Positions 29,981-40,749 of a stretch of DNA of 64,000 bases are shown here, piece by piece; the stretch's first letter is position 1, and each line of letters starts with the position of its first letter. Origin of the DNA: Avibacterium paragallinarum (GTDB taxonomy: Bacteria > Pseudomonadota > Gammaproteobacteria > Enterobacterales > Pasteurellaceae). A program made the translations under genes and the position numbers. Below the pieces are notes generated by a model that made no database searches, was not told where the DNA came from, and saw only the letters and a program-made list of their open reading frames with translations. Where the stretch lies: assembly GCF_900450705.1 (NCBI RefSeq), contig NZ_UGHK01000002.1, positions 186,001 to 250,000 of the forward strand, in the 5' to 3' direction.

Positions 29981-31750
29981 ATGACAGAACAAACCTTTAT
30001 TCCCGGCAAAGATGCCGCCCTTGAAGACAGCATTGCAAAATTTCAGCAAAAATTGACCGCACTTGGCTTTGATATTGAAGAAGCCTCGTGGCTCAATCCC
30101 GTGCCGAATGTTTGGTCTGTGCATATTCGTGATAAAGATTGCCCGCAATGCTTCACTAACGGTAAAGGGGCAAGCAAAAAAGCCGCACTGGCTTCTGCCT
30201 TAGGAGAATATTTTGAACGCCTTTCCACGAACTATTTCTTTGCCGATTATTACCTTGGGCAAGATCTTGCCAATGCACCTTTTGTGCATTATCCCAATGA
30301 AAAATGGTTTGAAATTGAAGATGAAACCGAGCTGCCCGAAGGCATTTTAGATGACCATTTATTGGCTTATTATGATCCCAATGGTGAATTGACGCCGGAT
30401 TTATTGATCGATCTCCAATCAGGCAATGCAGAACGTGGCATTGTGGCAATGCCTTATGTGCGTCAATCGGATAACCAAACGGTGTATATTCCACAAAGCA
30501 TTATCGCTAATCTTTATGTTTCCAATGGAATGTCCGCTGGCAACAGCTTGTTTGAAGCGCGTGTGCAAGGGCTTTCAGAAGTGTTTGAGCGTTATGTCAA
30601 AAATAAAATTATTGCAGATGCCATCAGCTTGCCGCTTATTCCGCAAGACGTAATGGATCGCTACCCTGCGGTGCAAGAAGCCATTGTCACCCTTGAACAA
30701 GAAGGCTTTCCAATTCTCGCTTACGATGCGTCCTTAGGGGGAAAATATCCTGTAATCTGTGTGGTGTTGCTCAATCCACAAAATGGCTCTTGTTTTGCCT
30801 CTTTCGGCGCGCACCCTAATTTTGGCGTGGCATTGGAACGCACAGTAACCGAATTACTACAAGGCCGCAGTCTGAAAGATCTTGATGTGTTTACACCGCC
30901 TTCTTTCAATAATGATGATGTAGCGGAACACGCCAATTTGGAAACACATTTCATTGATTCAAGCGGTTTGATTTCTTGGGATTTATTCAAACAAGAGAGC
31001 GATTATCCTTTTGTGGACTGGGATTTTTCTGGCACAACGGAGCAAGAATATCAAAATCTGATGGCAATTTTTCAAATGCTCAATCAAGAAGTCTATATTA
31101 TGGATTATCAGCATCTCGGCGTGTATGCTTGTCGCATTATCATGCCGGGAATGTCGGATATTTACCCTGCGGACGATTTAATTTACGCCAATAACAATAT
31201 GGGAATGGATTGGCGTGAAATTTTGCTTGATTTACCCCATTTCCATCACGATCAAGACACTTATCAAGAATTGCTTGATGAGCTTGACGAACAAGGCATT
31301 GATGATGCCACTCGTGTACGCGAATTTATTGGTATCGTGCCACCACCAAAATCGGGCTGGACAACCTTGCGTATTGGTGAACTCAAAGCCATGCTCTATC
31401 TTGCCACACAAGATTTAGAAAATGCCTTAGATTGGGCAAACTGGACGCTAAATATGAATCAATCAGTGTTTACCCCAGAGCGTGCGAATTATTACCGCTG
31501 TTTAGTAAACAGCCTAGAATTATTCCTTGATGAAAACCGCGATCCCGCTCAATATCGTGCTGTATTTGAGAAAATGTATGGCAAAAGTACGGTGGAATTT
31601 GCTTGGAATGCTATTCAAGGCGGTAATCCGTTCTATGATTTATTGGCTGATGATGAGCATTTACAACAATTCCACGCACATCAAAAATTACTCAGCGCCT
31701 ATCATAAATTGCAAAAAGCCAAAACAGACTATTGGAAAGCAGAGAATTAA
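29981..31750 (+). CDS. ycaO: YcaO, RimO accessory factor
   Basis: This 589-residue protein belongs to the stand-alone YcaO family with a C-terminal tetratricopeptide-like extension, and is colinear with E. coli YcaO. It begins MTEQTFIPGKDAALEDSIAKFQQKL and contains CFTNGKGASKKAALASALGEYFERLSTNYFFADY and VFERYVKN, the ATP-binding region. In E. coli YcaO supports RimO in beta-methylthiolation of ribosomal protein S12. No peptide-modification cluster surrounds it, so a natural-product role is unlikely. Confidence 0.95.
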   Translation: MTEQTFIPGKDAALEDSIAKFQQKLTALGFDIEEASWLNPVPNVWSVHIRDKDCPQCFTNGKGASKKAALASALGEYFERLSTNYFFADYYLGQDLANAPFVHYPNEKWFEIEDETELPEGILDDHLLAYYDPNGELTPDLLIDLQSGNAERGIVAMPYVRQSDNQTVYIPQSIIANLYVSNGMSAGNSLFEARVQGLSEVFERYVKNKIIADAISLPLIPQDVMDRYPAVQEAIVTLEQEGFPILAYDASLGGKYPVICVVLLNPQNGSCFASFGAHPNFGVALERTVTELLQGRSLKDLDVFTPPSFNNDDVAEHANLETHFIDSSGLISWDLFKQESDYPFVDWDFSGTTEQEYQNLMAIFQMLNQEVYIMDYQHLGVYACRIIMPGMSDIYPADDLIYANNNMGMDWREILLDLPHFHHDQDTYQELLDELDEQGIDDATRVREFIGIVPPPKSGWTTLRIGELKAMLYLATQDLENALDWANWTLNMNQSVFTPERANYYRCLVNSLELFLDENRDPAQYRAVFEKMYGKSTVEFAWNAIQGGNPFYDLLADDEHLQQFHAHQKLLSAYHKLQKAKTDYWKAEN

Positions 31751-31838
31751 ACCCTATTTTGTGATCTGCCCCAAAGAAATTATGCTTATTTAATGCTAGG
31801 ATATTAGCGTTTTTTATTACTAACAATAAGGAGTTTTT

Positions 31839-32261
31839 ATGCAAAATTGGACACCTGAAATGTGGCAATCAGCCTTAGTTGGCTTAGTCGTTGGTTTGAT
31901 TCTCGGTTACTTATTATTGCGTCTTACTAAAGGCTCAGTAAAAAAACAACTGCAAACAGAAACTGAGTTAAAAAAAGTCAAATCTGAACTTGATCAGCAA
32001 AAGCAAAATCTGGAAAAACACTTTTCAGAAAGTGCTGAATTACTCAAAACCCTTGCACAGGATTACCAGAAACTTTATCAGCATTTAGCCAATTCTTCAG
32101 CGGAATTACTTCCTCAGCTAGAGAATAAAATTCTGTTTGAAAATCAATTAGAAGAGAAAAAAGCAGAACAAGATAAGACCGTTGCTGAAAACAATTCAGA
32201 AGAAAACCCTCCAAGAGATTATTCTGAAGGATCATCAGGCATCTTAAAAGCAGAAAAATAA
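31839..32261 (+). CDS. zapG: ZapG (YhcB, DUF1043) division-associated membrane protein
   Basis: This 140-residue single-span inner-membrane protein has TM at about residues 12-28 (SALVGLVVGLILGYLLLRL), then a long coiled coil and HFSESAELLKTLAQDYQKLYQHLANSSAELLPQL, the conserved DUF1043 block. The C-terminal third is charged and disordered. In E. coli YhcB/ZapG links cell division and envelope synthesis. AAGGAG precedes the ATG. Confidence 0.9.
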   Translation: MQNWTPEMWQSALVGLVVGLILGYLLLRLTKGSVKKQLQTETELKKVKSELDQQKQNLEKHFSESAELLKTLAQDYQKLYQHLANSSAELLPQLENKILFENQLEEKKAEQDKTVAENNSEENPPRDYSEGSSGILKAEK

Positions 32262-32288
32262 TTTTTGCTAAGCAGCTAACCAATGAAT

Positions 32289-32320
32289 AACGGTGAGTTT
32301 TAACATAATTCACCGTTTTT
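32289..32320 (+). terminator. zapG terminator
   Basis: AACGGTGA/TCACCGTT with a 13-base loop is followed by TTTTTC. It lies 28 bp after zapG and 100 bp before nrdB. Confidence 0.75.
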
Positions 32321-32422
32321 CTTGCTGATTGTTTTTATCTATATAATAAAATCAATTAAACTTATCTTGTATTTTCATGTAGAATAAGAGTAATTCTCAA
32401 TTACAACATTTAAGGACTGACT

Positions 32423-33553
32423 ATGGCATATACCACTTTCTCACAAACCAAAAACGATCAACTCAAAGAGCCAATGTTCTTTGGACAAAATGTGAACGTC
32501 GCCCGTTACGATCAACAAAAATATGAAACCTTTGAAAAACTGATTGAAAAACAACTTTCTTTCTTCTGGCGTCCCGAAGAAGTGGACGTGTCGCAAGATC
32601 GCATTGACTATGCTGCACTACCTGAACACGAAAAACATATTTTTATCAGTAACTTAAAATATCAAACCCTGTTGGACTCTATTCAAGGACGCAGCCCAAA
32701 TGTGGCATTGCTTCCCCTCGTTTCCATTCCAGAATTAGAAACTTGGATTGAAACTTGGACATTCTCCGAAACCATTCACAGCCGTTCATACACCCACATT
32801 ATCCGCAATATCGTCAATGATCCTTCTATCGTTTTTGATGACATTGTTACCAACGAAGAAATCATTAAACGGGCGAAAGATATTTCTGCCTATTACGACG
32901 ATTTAATCCGCGATAGCCAACTTTATGGCTTATATGGCGAAGGCACTTACCAAGTGGACGGTAAAGAATGTGTGGTAACGCTACGCAATTTGAAAAAACA
33001 ACTTTACCTCTGCTTAATGAGCGTAAACGCCTTAGAAGCCATTCGTTTCTATGTGTCTTTCGCCTGCTCTTTCGCCTTTGCGGAACGGAAATTAATGGAA
33101 GGCAACGCCAAAATCATCAAATTTATCGCCCGTGATGAAGCACTACACTTAACGGGAACACAGCACATTCTCAACATTATGGCAGCTGGACAAGATGACC
33201 CTGAAATGGCAGAAATTGCCGAAGAATGCAAACAAGAGGCTTATGATTTATTCCTCGCTGCTGCAGAACAAGAAAAAGAATGGGCAGATTACCTGTTCAA
33301 AGACGGTTCAATGATCGGCTTAAACCGCGATATTTTGGTGCAATATGTAGAATACATCACCAATATCCGTATGCAAGCAGTGGGCTTACCATTGCCATTT
33401 GAAGCCCGCTCAAACCCAATTCCTTGGATCAACGCGTGGCTGGTGTCTGATAATGTACAAGTTGCCCCGCAAGAAGTGGAAGTGAGTTCTTACCTCGTTG
33501 GACAAATTGATGCCAAAGTGGATACCAATGATTTTGGTGATTTTGATCTGTAA
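32423..33553 (+). CDS. nrdB: Ribonucleotide reductase class Ia beta subunit
   Basis: NrdB carries the diferric-tyrosyl radical that starts reduction of ribonucleotides in NrdA. The 376-residue length matches E. coli R2. Iron-ligand segments are visible ([49 protein letters not shown]), and the acidic tail ([11 protein letters not shown]) is the R1-binding peptide. nrdA is not adjacent: the gene follows zapG and a terminator. The NrdR regulator is encoded at 48742 and the radical-maintenance ferredoxin at 35327. Confidence 0.96.
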   Translation: MAYTTFSQTKNDQLKEPMFFGQNVNVARYDQQKYETFEKLIEKQLSFFWRPEEVDVSQDRIDYAALPEHEKHIFISNLKYQTLLDSIQGRSPNVALLPLVSIPELETWIETWTFSETIHSRSYTHIIRNIVNDPSIVFDDIVTNEEIIKRAKDISAYYDDLIRDSQLYGLYGEGTYQVDGKECVVTLRNLKKQLYLCLMSVNALEAIRFYVSFACSFAFAERKLMEGNAKIIKFIARDEALHLTGTQHILNIMAAGQDDPEMAEIAEECKQEAYDLFLAAAEQEKEWADYLFKDGSMIGLNRDILVQYVEYITNIRMQAVGLPLPFEARSNPIPWINAWLVSDNVQVAPQEVEVSSYLVGQIDAKVDTNDFGDFDL

Positions 33554-33569
33554 GAATTTTCCTAAAATC

Positions 33570-33595
33570 AGGGGCTAATCTGGTAGCCCCTTTTT
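33570..33595 (+). terminator. nrdB terminator
   Basis: AGGGGCTA/TAGCCCCT with loop ATCTGG is followed by TTTTT. It is a strong intrinsic terminator and also touches the end of the convergent HTH gene. Confidence 0.88.
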
Positions 33596-33920
33596 ATTGC
33601 ATAATTTCAGTGAGTAACTCTTTAGAAATAGGCACTAATCCCAACTCAAATCCAAAGGGTTTGAATACTTGATTTATGGTTTCAACGCTGTAATTTCCTT
33701 TGTCATTTTCTATATTAGAAAGGGTTTGACGTGAAACCTTAACCATCTTCATATATTGTTGCTGATTAACGCCAAGCATTTCTATGCGTAATTTACGCAG
33801 GGCCTGCCCTTGCGTCATTTTACCTAATAACAACGCTTTGATAATTCTATTTCTAACATTATTACGCTCAGTTGTAGAAATCGTTGCACCAACTTTAGAC
33901 ACATTTTTTCTTGTTATCAT
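33594..33920 (-). CDS. HipB-like XRE antitoxin / regulator
   Basis: This protein of about 108 residues has a C-terminal helix-turn-helix (LGVNQQQYMKMVKVSRQTLSNIENDKG) and a final FKPFGFELGLVPI beta-strand typical of HipB. The N-terminal 50 residues are basic. I chose the ATG at 33920 because it overlaps the hipA stop by one base (TAATG). It is probably the antitoxin and autoregulator of the adjacent HipA-type kinase. Here it follows the toxin gene, the reverse of the usual hipBA order. Confidence 0.78.
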   Translation of the reverse strand: MITRKNVSKVGATISTTERNNVRNRIIKALLLGKMTQGQALRKLRIEMLGVNQQQYMKMVKVSRQTLSNIENDKGNYSVETINQVFKPFGFELGLVPISKELLTEIMQ

Positions 33921-35227
33921 TACACAAGCCCCCATGCTTTTAGTTTTTCTGGCAAATAATCAAATCCAATGGAGGGATGATCTAAAATAGCTTGTGGCAC
34001 ACCGCGTTGTGTTAAACGTGATTTTAAATCCACTAACCTTATTGCGAGTTGTTGTAGTTCTGTAAGCAACAAACTCGGTTCAATAAGGTCAGACAATGAT
34101 TCCGCAATTAAATCAAATCGATATTCACCTGCAAATTCTTGTGGCAAACTCCCTTTTCGATTCCACGTTGTTGAACGGATAATCCCCTCAGGATCAGCAC
34201 GCATTGGTGCAAAATCATAAATTGGTGCAAGCCAGATTTTTTGTTCATCTCGCAAAAAAGCCATATTTCTACCGTGATTATCACTATTCCCAAAGGCAAT
34301 ATTCAGTAAATCTCGTTTAACCCACTCAAGGACAAAATGTTGCTGATCAAATTCTAAATTTGAAGCAGAAATTATTTTTATTAATTGACGAATTGTCGCT
34401 TCGTGTTCTAATGTTCCACCTTGTTTTTGTAACATTGAATAAACAGACTCTAAAGCCAAACGGTTGTATTTTCCCTCTTTCTTTGTAATATCGAAACGTG
34501 GCAACCAAAGCGATGGATAACGCTCGCCTTCTTCAAGGCACATATGGTGAATATCGATAGTATCAAAACCTAATTCAGCTACTTCTTGATAATAATGAAA
34601 TTCCGCACGCAAAATATCACAATCAATGGGTGAATAACGTCCACGAGGATATTTTACTAAATAACTAATATCTTGATCTTTTCCATCTTGCAGATTATCA
34701 ATCCAAACTTTACCATTATGACGTTTTAATAATAGTTTAGGTGCTTCACCGCCAGCACCTGTTGCACCGCCCACCATAGCACCGCTTTGGTTAGCATATT
34801 CAAGAAAATCACTTTGGCGATCTTTGACTTTTTCAATATCAAAATAACGTACTTCTGTTTTTTGAGGCGTCGCTTCCTTTATACGTAAATTTCCCACTGG
34901 TGAAATCGCACCATATTTCAATAATCGGTAATTTTGTTCAGATTCAGGTAAATGCTTAATATCTAAACTTTCAATCCAATAACGACGACTTGCTCCAGCT
35001 GGGGCAATGTCACCAATGCAAGACCACAATGCTTTTCGATTTTCAATAAAAATATGGACAGGATAATTAATTGAAACTGCACGAGAGCCTTCTTGCCCGA
35101 AATACTGCGTAATATAATCGGGAAAATAAACAAGATTGGATAGTTGATAGGTTTCCTCTTCAAAATGAAGCTCAGCTATATCCCGCCATTCTTGATCAAT
35201 ATAAGTCTGAAGTGTTAATTTTTCCAT
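33920..35227 (-). CDS. HipA-family serine/threonine kinase toxin
   Basis: This 435-residue HipA-type protein has the Gly-rich ATP loop region GGATGAGGEAPKLLLKRH, catalytic segment FGNSDNHGRNMAFL (Asp/His/Asn, about residues 310-318) and the metal-binding IYDFAPM. In E. coli HipA phosphorylates GltX and induces persistence. The N-terminal domain is longer and more divergent than HipA of E. coli, so the target may differ. It is coupled to the HTH gene downstream and inserted between nrdB and yfaE. Confidence 0.85.
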   Translation of the reverse strand: MEKLTLQTYIDQEWRDIAELHFEEETYQLSNLVYFPDYITQYFGQEGSRAVSINYPVHIFIENRKALWSCIGDIAPAGASRRYWIESLDIKHLPESEQNYRLLKYGAISPVGNLRIKEATPQKTEVRYFDIEKVKDRQSDFLEYANQSGAMVGGATGAGGEAPKLLLKRHNGKVWIDNLQDGKDQDISYLVKYPRGRYSPIDCDILRAEFHYYQEVAELGFDTIDIHHMCLEEGERYPSLWLPRFDITKKEGKYNRLALESVYSMLQKQGGTLEHEATIRQLIKIISASNLEFDQQHFVLEWVKRDLLNIAFGNSDNHGRNMAFLRDEQKIWLAPIYDFAPMRADPEGIIRSTTWNRKGSLPQEFAGEYRFDLIAESLSDLIEPSLLLTELQQLAIRLVDLKSRLTQRGVPQAILDHPSIGFDYLPEKLKAWGLV

Positions 35228-35326
35228 TTGCGTGATATATCAAACAAATTTTAGTTAAACAGTTATTATTTGAATGATATACCAATCAAAAGCAATTTAG
35301 CAAATAAATCAGACAAAACACCGCAC

Positions 35327-35575
35327 TTATAACTCCAGCTCTAAATCACTTTCCACTTGGCAGCAGCAAAGTAGCACTTCGTTTTCATTCATAAAAGCAA
35401 GTGGCGGTTCGGTATAGCTGACTTTACCACTCTTTATTTTTGTGCGACAAGCACCGCAATAGCCAGAACGGCATTGATATTCAGGATAAATACCGTTGAT
35501 TTCTAATTTTTGGAGTAACGGCATTTCGTTATAGTGTTCAAGGGTGATTTTTTGTTTTAATAGGGTAATTTTCAT
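35327..35575 (-). CDS. yfaE: 2Fe-2S ferredoxin YfaE (NrdB radical maintenance)
   Basis: This 82-residue plant-type ferredoxin has the cluster motif CRSGYCGACRTK (Cys x4 Cys x2 Cys) and a distal Cys in LLCCCQVE. In E. coli YfaE lies directly after nrdAB and reduces the NrdB iron centre to rebuild the tyrosyl radical. Here it is 1.8 kb from nrdB, on the opposite strand, with hipA/hipB between. An uptake signal lies just upstream of its stop. Confidence 0.92.
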   Translation of the reverse strand: MKITLLKQKITLEHYNEMPLLQKLEINGIYPEYQCRSGYCGACRTKIKSGKVSYTEPPLAFMNENEVLLCCCQVESDLELEL

Positions 35576-35727
35576 TTTTTTATAAAAGTGAAATATAAAA
35601 ATAACATTTTTTTGTAAATAACGAATTTTGCTTGTCGAGAAACTTACTTTCTTTTGCGTTCTTAATGGGAAGTAAGAGAAAAATTTTTCTGGCTAAATTT
35701 CGTTTTTCTTTGCAAGTAATAATGTAT

Positions 35728-35797
35728 TTCGCTCGTTGAGCGACTTCCTTTCTTTTGCATTCCCAAAAGAAAGGAAGCAAAGAAAAGGGAACCCCGA
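35728..35797 (+). repeat. Palindromic repeat, outer copy 1
   Basis: The unit contains TTCGCTCGTTGAGCGAC, a 13-bp perfect stem TTCCTTTCTTTTG/CAAAAGAAAGGAA (35745-35757 and 35764-35776), then GCAAAGAAAAGGG and ACCCCGA. An inverted copy is at 36395-36463. Similar AAAGAAAG-rich palindromes occur in intergenic DNA of many bacteria and produce spurious short frames. Confidence 0.8.
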
Positions 35798-35820
35798 TCA
35801 AACCGCTTTTTCCTCATTCC

Positions 35821-35894
35821 AACAAAATTTTCTTAACGAAAAGTAAGCCCATACTCGCTACGCTGCGTTCAGGCGTTACTTTTCTAAAAATTTT
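35821..35894 (-). repeat. Palindromic repeat, inner copy in inverted orientation
   Basis: Arms AACGAAAAGTAAGCC and GGCGTTACTTTTCT flank a GC-richer centre (TACTCGCTACGCTGCGTTC). On the minus strand it matches the direct copies at 36084 and 36264. Confidence 0.75.
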
Positions 35895-36083
35895 ATTTCC
35901 ATTCGGGCGGGTTTGGACGGGGAATGCCAGATTAAATGTTAAAGTGTGGTGGAAATTTTTAAGCTTTTCAGATTGTGTAAAAGCATCACCATTTCTTTGC
36001 ACCTTATAAAATAGAAAAATAAAACAAACTTCCTCTTTTTTATATAAATTTTGAAAAAATCTTAATAAGTGAAAAGATTAACT

Positions 36084-36181
36084 CCCCGTGTAAATTGCCT
36101 TCATTTCTAACAAATTTTTAGAAAAGTAATGCCGAGCGAGAGCTTAGCGAACATCAGACTTACTTTTTGTTAAGAACATTT
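36084..36181 (+). repeat. Palindromic repeat, inner copy 2
   Basis: The unit runs CCCCGTGTAAATTGC...AACAAATTTTTAGAAAAGTAATGCC, then GAGCGAGAGCTTAGCGAACATC, then a TTACTTTTTGTTAAGAACATTT arm. It is a direct repeat of the segment at 36264-36371. Confidence 0.75.
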
Positions 36182-36263
36182 ATTAAAAATAATATAAAAA
36201 CAAATTTTCTGCTTTTGCTATATCGATTTTAAATAAAAACGAGCATTAGCAGAGAGCTTCTTT

Positions 36264-36397
36264 CCCCGTGTAAATTGCTGATCTTCATTTTGAACAAATT
36301 TTTAGAAAAGTAACGCCGAGCGAGAGCATAGCGAACATCAGGCTTACTTTTCGTGAAGAAAATTTGTTCAAAATGAAGATCAGCAATTTAGTCGGGG
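36264..36397 (+). repeat. Palindromic repeat, inner copy 3 with long perfect arms
   Basis: This is the best copy. About 31 bp beginning AAATTGCTGATCTTCATT (left arm 36272 onward) recur as a perfect reverse complement at about 36359-36390. The arms enclose a second stem (AAAAGTAACGCC against GGCTTACTTTTC). It could extrude as a cruciform or form a long RNA hairpin. Confidence 0.82.
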
Positions 36398-36463
36398 TGC
36401 TTTTTTCTTTGCCTACTTTCTTTTGAGCAAGCAAAAGAAAGTAGGTCGCTCAACGAGCGAAAC
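36395..36463 (-). repeat. Palindromic repeat, outer copy 2
   Basis: A 14-bp stem CCTACTTTCTTTTG/CAAAAGAAAGTAGG (36412-36425 and 36432-36445) is followed by GTCGCTCAACGAGCGAA, the reverse complement of the start of the copy at 35728. The two outer copies therefore bracket the inner three. No gene is supported between yfaE (35575) and dapB (36567). Confidence 0.8.
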
Positions 36464-36566
36464 AGGTTATCAATCCCAAAGAAAAAAGCAATCAATAAAG
36501 TGCGGTCATTTTCCACAGAATTTTAAAAATTAGAAAAATCCCACCGCACTTTTAATTCAACAAACC

Positions 36567-38029
<1,463 letters not shown>

Positions 38030-38040
38030 TGGCGAAATCC

Positions 38041-38541
38041 TTAAAATAAATACACAATGCCTTTGATGACGATAATGCTATAAATCGCGGCAAGCACATC
38101 ATCAATCATAATGCCAAATCCGCTTTCCAATTTACGATCAAAATAGCGGATCGGGTAAGGCTTCAAAATATCAAAAACACGGAAAATCACAAAGCCCAAG
38201 CTACACCACAGCCAATTCACTTCAGGCAGTACGCTTAGCACCATAAAAATGCCGACGAATTCGTCCCACACGATTGCTCCGTGATCGTGCACGCCCATAT
38301 CCTCAGCGGTTTTCTGGCAAATCCAGCAACCTGCGATAAAACAAAGTGCGGTCAAAAAAAGGAATAGATTTTGCGAAATACCTTGCAATAGCAATCCGCC
38401 AAGCAAGGTGGCAGCAAGGCTGCCCCACGTTCCCGGTGCGGGGCGAAGTAAGCCTGAGCCTAGCCCGACAGCAAGCAAATGAACAGGGTTAGTTAAACGA
38501 AGGCGATGACGGGGATCTCGAGTTTGCGTTTTTTCTTGCAT
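38041..38541 (-). CDS. pgpA: Phosphatidylglycerophosphatase A
   Basis: PgpA dephosphorylates phosphatidylglycerol phosphate. The 166-residue membrane protein has HLLAVGLGSGLLRPAPGTWGSLAA at the N-terminus and the signature DHGAIVWDEFVGIFM with the acidic catalytic residues. FRVFDILKPYPIRYFDRKLESGFGIMIDDVLA completes the family pattern. It is 5 bp from thiL, an arrangement also seen in E. coli. Confidence 0.95.
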   Translation of the reverse strand: MQEKTQTRDPRHRLRLTNPVHLLAVGLGSGLLRPAPGTWGSLAATLLGGLLLQGISQNLFLFLTALCFIAGCWICQKTAEDMGVHDHGAIVWDEFVGIFMVLSVLPEVNWLWCSLGFVIFRVFDILKPYPIRYFDRKLESGFGIMIDDVLAAIYSIIVIKGIVYLF

Positions 38542-38546
38542 AATCT

Positions 38547-39581
38547 TTATTTAAAATGATCAAATCCTGAAGTGTAGGCGATTTCCACCTCTTGCCCATC
38601 ACGTTGAAAAATAATGCGTTTTTTCGCTGAAGGTCGCCAAGCACGGATCTGCCCGATACAAGTATAATTGACGCCAATGTGCTTTAAATGCTGATCTAAT
38701 TTCTCACGTTGGCGATCTGGCACGGTGAAGCAAAGTTCGTAATCCTCTCCGCCCGTAAGAGCAAATTGCTCTGCCTGCGGTAAGCCAAAGGTCTTTACCA
38801 ATGCCTCAGAAAGCGGCAATTTATCCAAATAAATCACCGCACTGCATTCACTGCGTTGCAAAATATGCCCGAGATCGGCGATCAAACCGTCTGAAATGTC
38901 AATAGCAGCACTAGCAAGGGAGAACACCGCTAATTCTAGCCCGAGCAACACGCGTGGCGTTGGGCGAAGGTGGCGTTGAATGAGATAATCGCGGAAAAAA
39001 TCGCGTTCATTTTGTACCGCACTTTTCGCCTCTGAAGCAAGTACAGGCTGAGCCGTTCCGAGTAAAAATGCCAAGCCCGCCGCACTGTCGCCTAATGATC
39101 CCGAAACGTAAATCCAATCCCCTACATTTGCACTGTGGCGGCACAAGGCTTTGCCTTTGGGAATGATCCCCTGAGCGGTAATGCTAATCACGTGCAACGC
39201 CCCTTTGGTGGTGTCGCCGCCGATAAGCTCCACATTGTAATGATCCATCACCTCAAAAAGGCTTTGGCTAAAGGCACTCAGCCATTGGTGATCAATATGT
39301 GGCAAGGTGAGGGCAAGGGAAAACCACGCGGGTTCAGCCCCCATTGCAGCAAGATCGCTAAGGTTTGTCGCGGCGGCTTTGTAAGCCAAATCAGCGGGAG
39401 AAATAGAGGGCAGAAAATGGGTATTTTCTACCATTGTATCGGTGGTGATGGCGATCCGCTGATTTTGTCGATGTTCAGTAATCGCACAATCATCGCCAAT
39501 CGCCAAAATCACATCTCGGCGAGAAGGACGCTTTGAGGCAGTGAAATACCGCTTAATCAGATCAAATTCACCACTGCTCAT
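38547..39581 (-). CDS. thiL: Thiamine-monophosphate kinase ThiL
   Basis: ThiL phosphorylates thiamine phosphate to the active diphosphate. The 344-residue protein has GEFDLIKRYF, the Mg-binding AIGDDCAI, TTDTMVENTHFL, AATNLSDLAAMGAEP and GGDTTKG, and the C-terminal LTGGEDYELCFTV. It follows nusB (26-bp gap), the conserved ribH-nusB-thiL-pgpA order. Confidence 0.95.
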   Translation of the reverse strand: MSSGEFDLIKRYFTASKRPSRRDVILAIGDDCAITEHRQNQRIAITTDTMVENTHFLPSISPADLAYKAAATNLSDLAAMGAEPAWFSLALTLPHIDHQWLSAFSQSLFEVMDHYNVELIGGDTTKGALHVISITAQGIIPKGKALCRHSANVGDWIYVSGSLGDSAAGLAFLLGTAQPVLASEAKSAVQNERDFFRDYLIQRHLRPTPRVLLGLELAVFSLASAAIDISDGLIADLGHILQRSECSAVIYLDKLPLSEALVKTFGLPQAEQFALTGGEDYELCFTVPDRQREKLDQHLKHIGVNYTCIGQIRAWRPSAKKRIIFQRDGQEVEIAYTSGFDHFK

Positions 39582-39607
39582 TGCTTTCCTTCCTTGAAAA
39601 ACCTGAA

Positions 39608-40051
39608 TTATTTACGCGACAACGCGGGTGCAACTTTGTCTAGCACGCCGTTCACATAGCGATGGCTATCGTCAGCCCCGAACACTTTCGCCACTTCAAT
39701 GGCTTCGTTGATTACCACTTTGTAAGGCACATCAAGCTCAAAACGCAATTCATACACGGCTAAGCGTAAAATCGCACGCTCGATCGGGTCTAATTCTTCA
39801 AGGCTACGATCCAAATACGGGGCAACGCTGGCTTCTACGGCATCAATATTTTCCGCCGTTTGACGTAGCAATTTGCGGAAATAAGGCATATCTACGCCAT
39901 TCATATCCTGCTCGCTAACAAAAGCGAGTTCCACTTCGTCAATAGGGTTTTGCGAAAGATGCCAAGAATACAAGGCTTGCACCGCACATTCTCTTGCACG
40001 ACGCCGTGGGCTAGGTTTCTTTACTTTATCGTTCATCATTTGCTCAGCCAT
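39608..40051 (-). CDS. nusB: Transcription antitermination factor NusB
   Basis: NusB binds boxA RNA with NusE (S10) in rRNA antitermination. The 147-residue all-helical protein has [37 protein letters not shown] and [34 protein letters not shown]. The first ATG (40051) is 2 bp from the ribH stop. Confidence 0.96.
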   Translation of the reverse strand: MAEQMMNDKVKKPSPRRRARECAVQALYSWHLSQNPIDEVELAFVSEQDMNGVDMPYFRKLLRQTAENIDAVEASVAPYLDRSLEELDPIERAILRLAVYELRFELDVPYKVVINEAIEVAKVFGADDSHRYVNGVLDKVAPALSRK

Positions 40052-40053
40052 TA

Positions 40054-40527
40054 TTACGCATTATCAATTTGGGCTAATAGGTTAATCATTTCGAGAGCAA
40101 CCAACGCGGCTTCTGCCCCTTTATTGCCCGCTTTTGTGCCTGCACGTTCAATGGCTTGCTCGATGTTTTCGGTAGTCAGTACACCAAATGCCACTGGGAT
40201 TTCTGCCTGCATTGCCACTTGACCTAAACCGCTACTGGCTTCCCCTGCCACATATTCAAAATGGGCTGTGCCGCCACGAATCACCGTGCCGAGTGCCACA
40301 ATCGCGTCATATTTTTTACTTTCCGCTAAACGGCGAGCCACCAATGGTAATTCATACGCCCCTGGTGCACGCACGAGGGTGATATTTTCCTCTTTCACTT
40401 GCCCAGCACGTTTCAAGGCATCTAACGCCCCTTCAAGCAAACTTTCATTAATAAAACTGTTAAAACGAGCAATAACAACTGCCACTTTGGCTTCTGGAGC
40501 CGCAATTACGCCTTCTAATACTTTCAT
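40054..40527 (-). CDS. ribH: Lumazine synthase RibH
   Basis: RibH condenses the pyrimidine intermediate with dihydroxybutanone phosphate to form 6,7-dimethyl-8-ribityllumazine. From the ATG at 40527 (AGGA six bases upstream) it has 157 residues, the family length; a frame open further upstream is not supported. [46 protein letters not shown] and [16 protein letters not shown] are diagnostic. No FMN riboswitch is evident upstream. Confidence 0.95.
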   Translation of the reverse strand: MKVLEGVIAAPEAKVAVVIARFNSFINESLLEGALDALKRAGQVKEENITLVRAPGAYELPLVARRLAESKKYDAIVALGTVIRGGTAHFEYVAGEASSGLGQVAMQAEIPVAFGVLTTENIEQAIERAGTKAGNKGAEAALVALEMINLLAQIDNA

Positions 40528-40691
40528 AAAAAATCCTATTCTCTTTTCTCTTAATAAATTGGCGGGGGATTTTATCATAAAAAATAGCCTTAGTAATCCG
40601 CTTTTATCGCCTACCAAGTGATCTCATTTTGCAAACCCGCCCATTTTTGTAAACAAATAAAAACACTATGTAAAAATATAATTACAACTGC

Positions 40692-40722
40692 AAAAAAGTG
40701 CGGTAAAATTTACCGCACTTTT
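40692..40722. repeat. Inverted pair of DNA uptake signals
   Basis: AAAAGTGCGGTAAA (40694-40707) and TTTACCGCACTTTT (40709-40722) are perfect inverted copies of the uptake-signal core separated by one base. Such pairs often act as terminators in Haemophilus, but here the pair lies between divergent ribH and tyrP. Confidence 0.85.
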
Positions 40723-40749
40723 ATTTCACTCATCACATAGGAAGAAACA

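Noticed and set aside
29981-31750. YcaO as part of a peptide natural-product cluster
   Set aside because: It is colinear with E. coli YcaO and has no precursor peptide, dehydrogenase or exporter genes around it.
32320-32422. NrdR box upstream of nrdB
   Set aside because: The region is AT-rich with CTATATAATAAAA-like strings but no convincing pair of 16-bp boxes could be drawn.
35755-36009. An 84-codon frame in the yfaE-dapB spacer
   Set aside because: It is made of the palindromic repeat units; such units give spurious lysine- and phenylalanine-rich frames in all directions.
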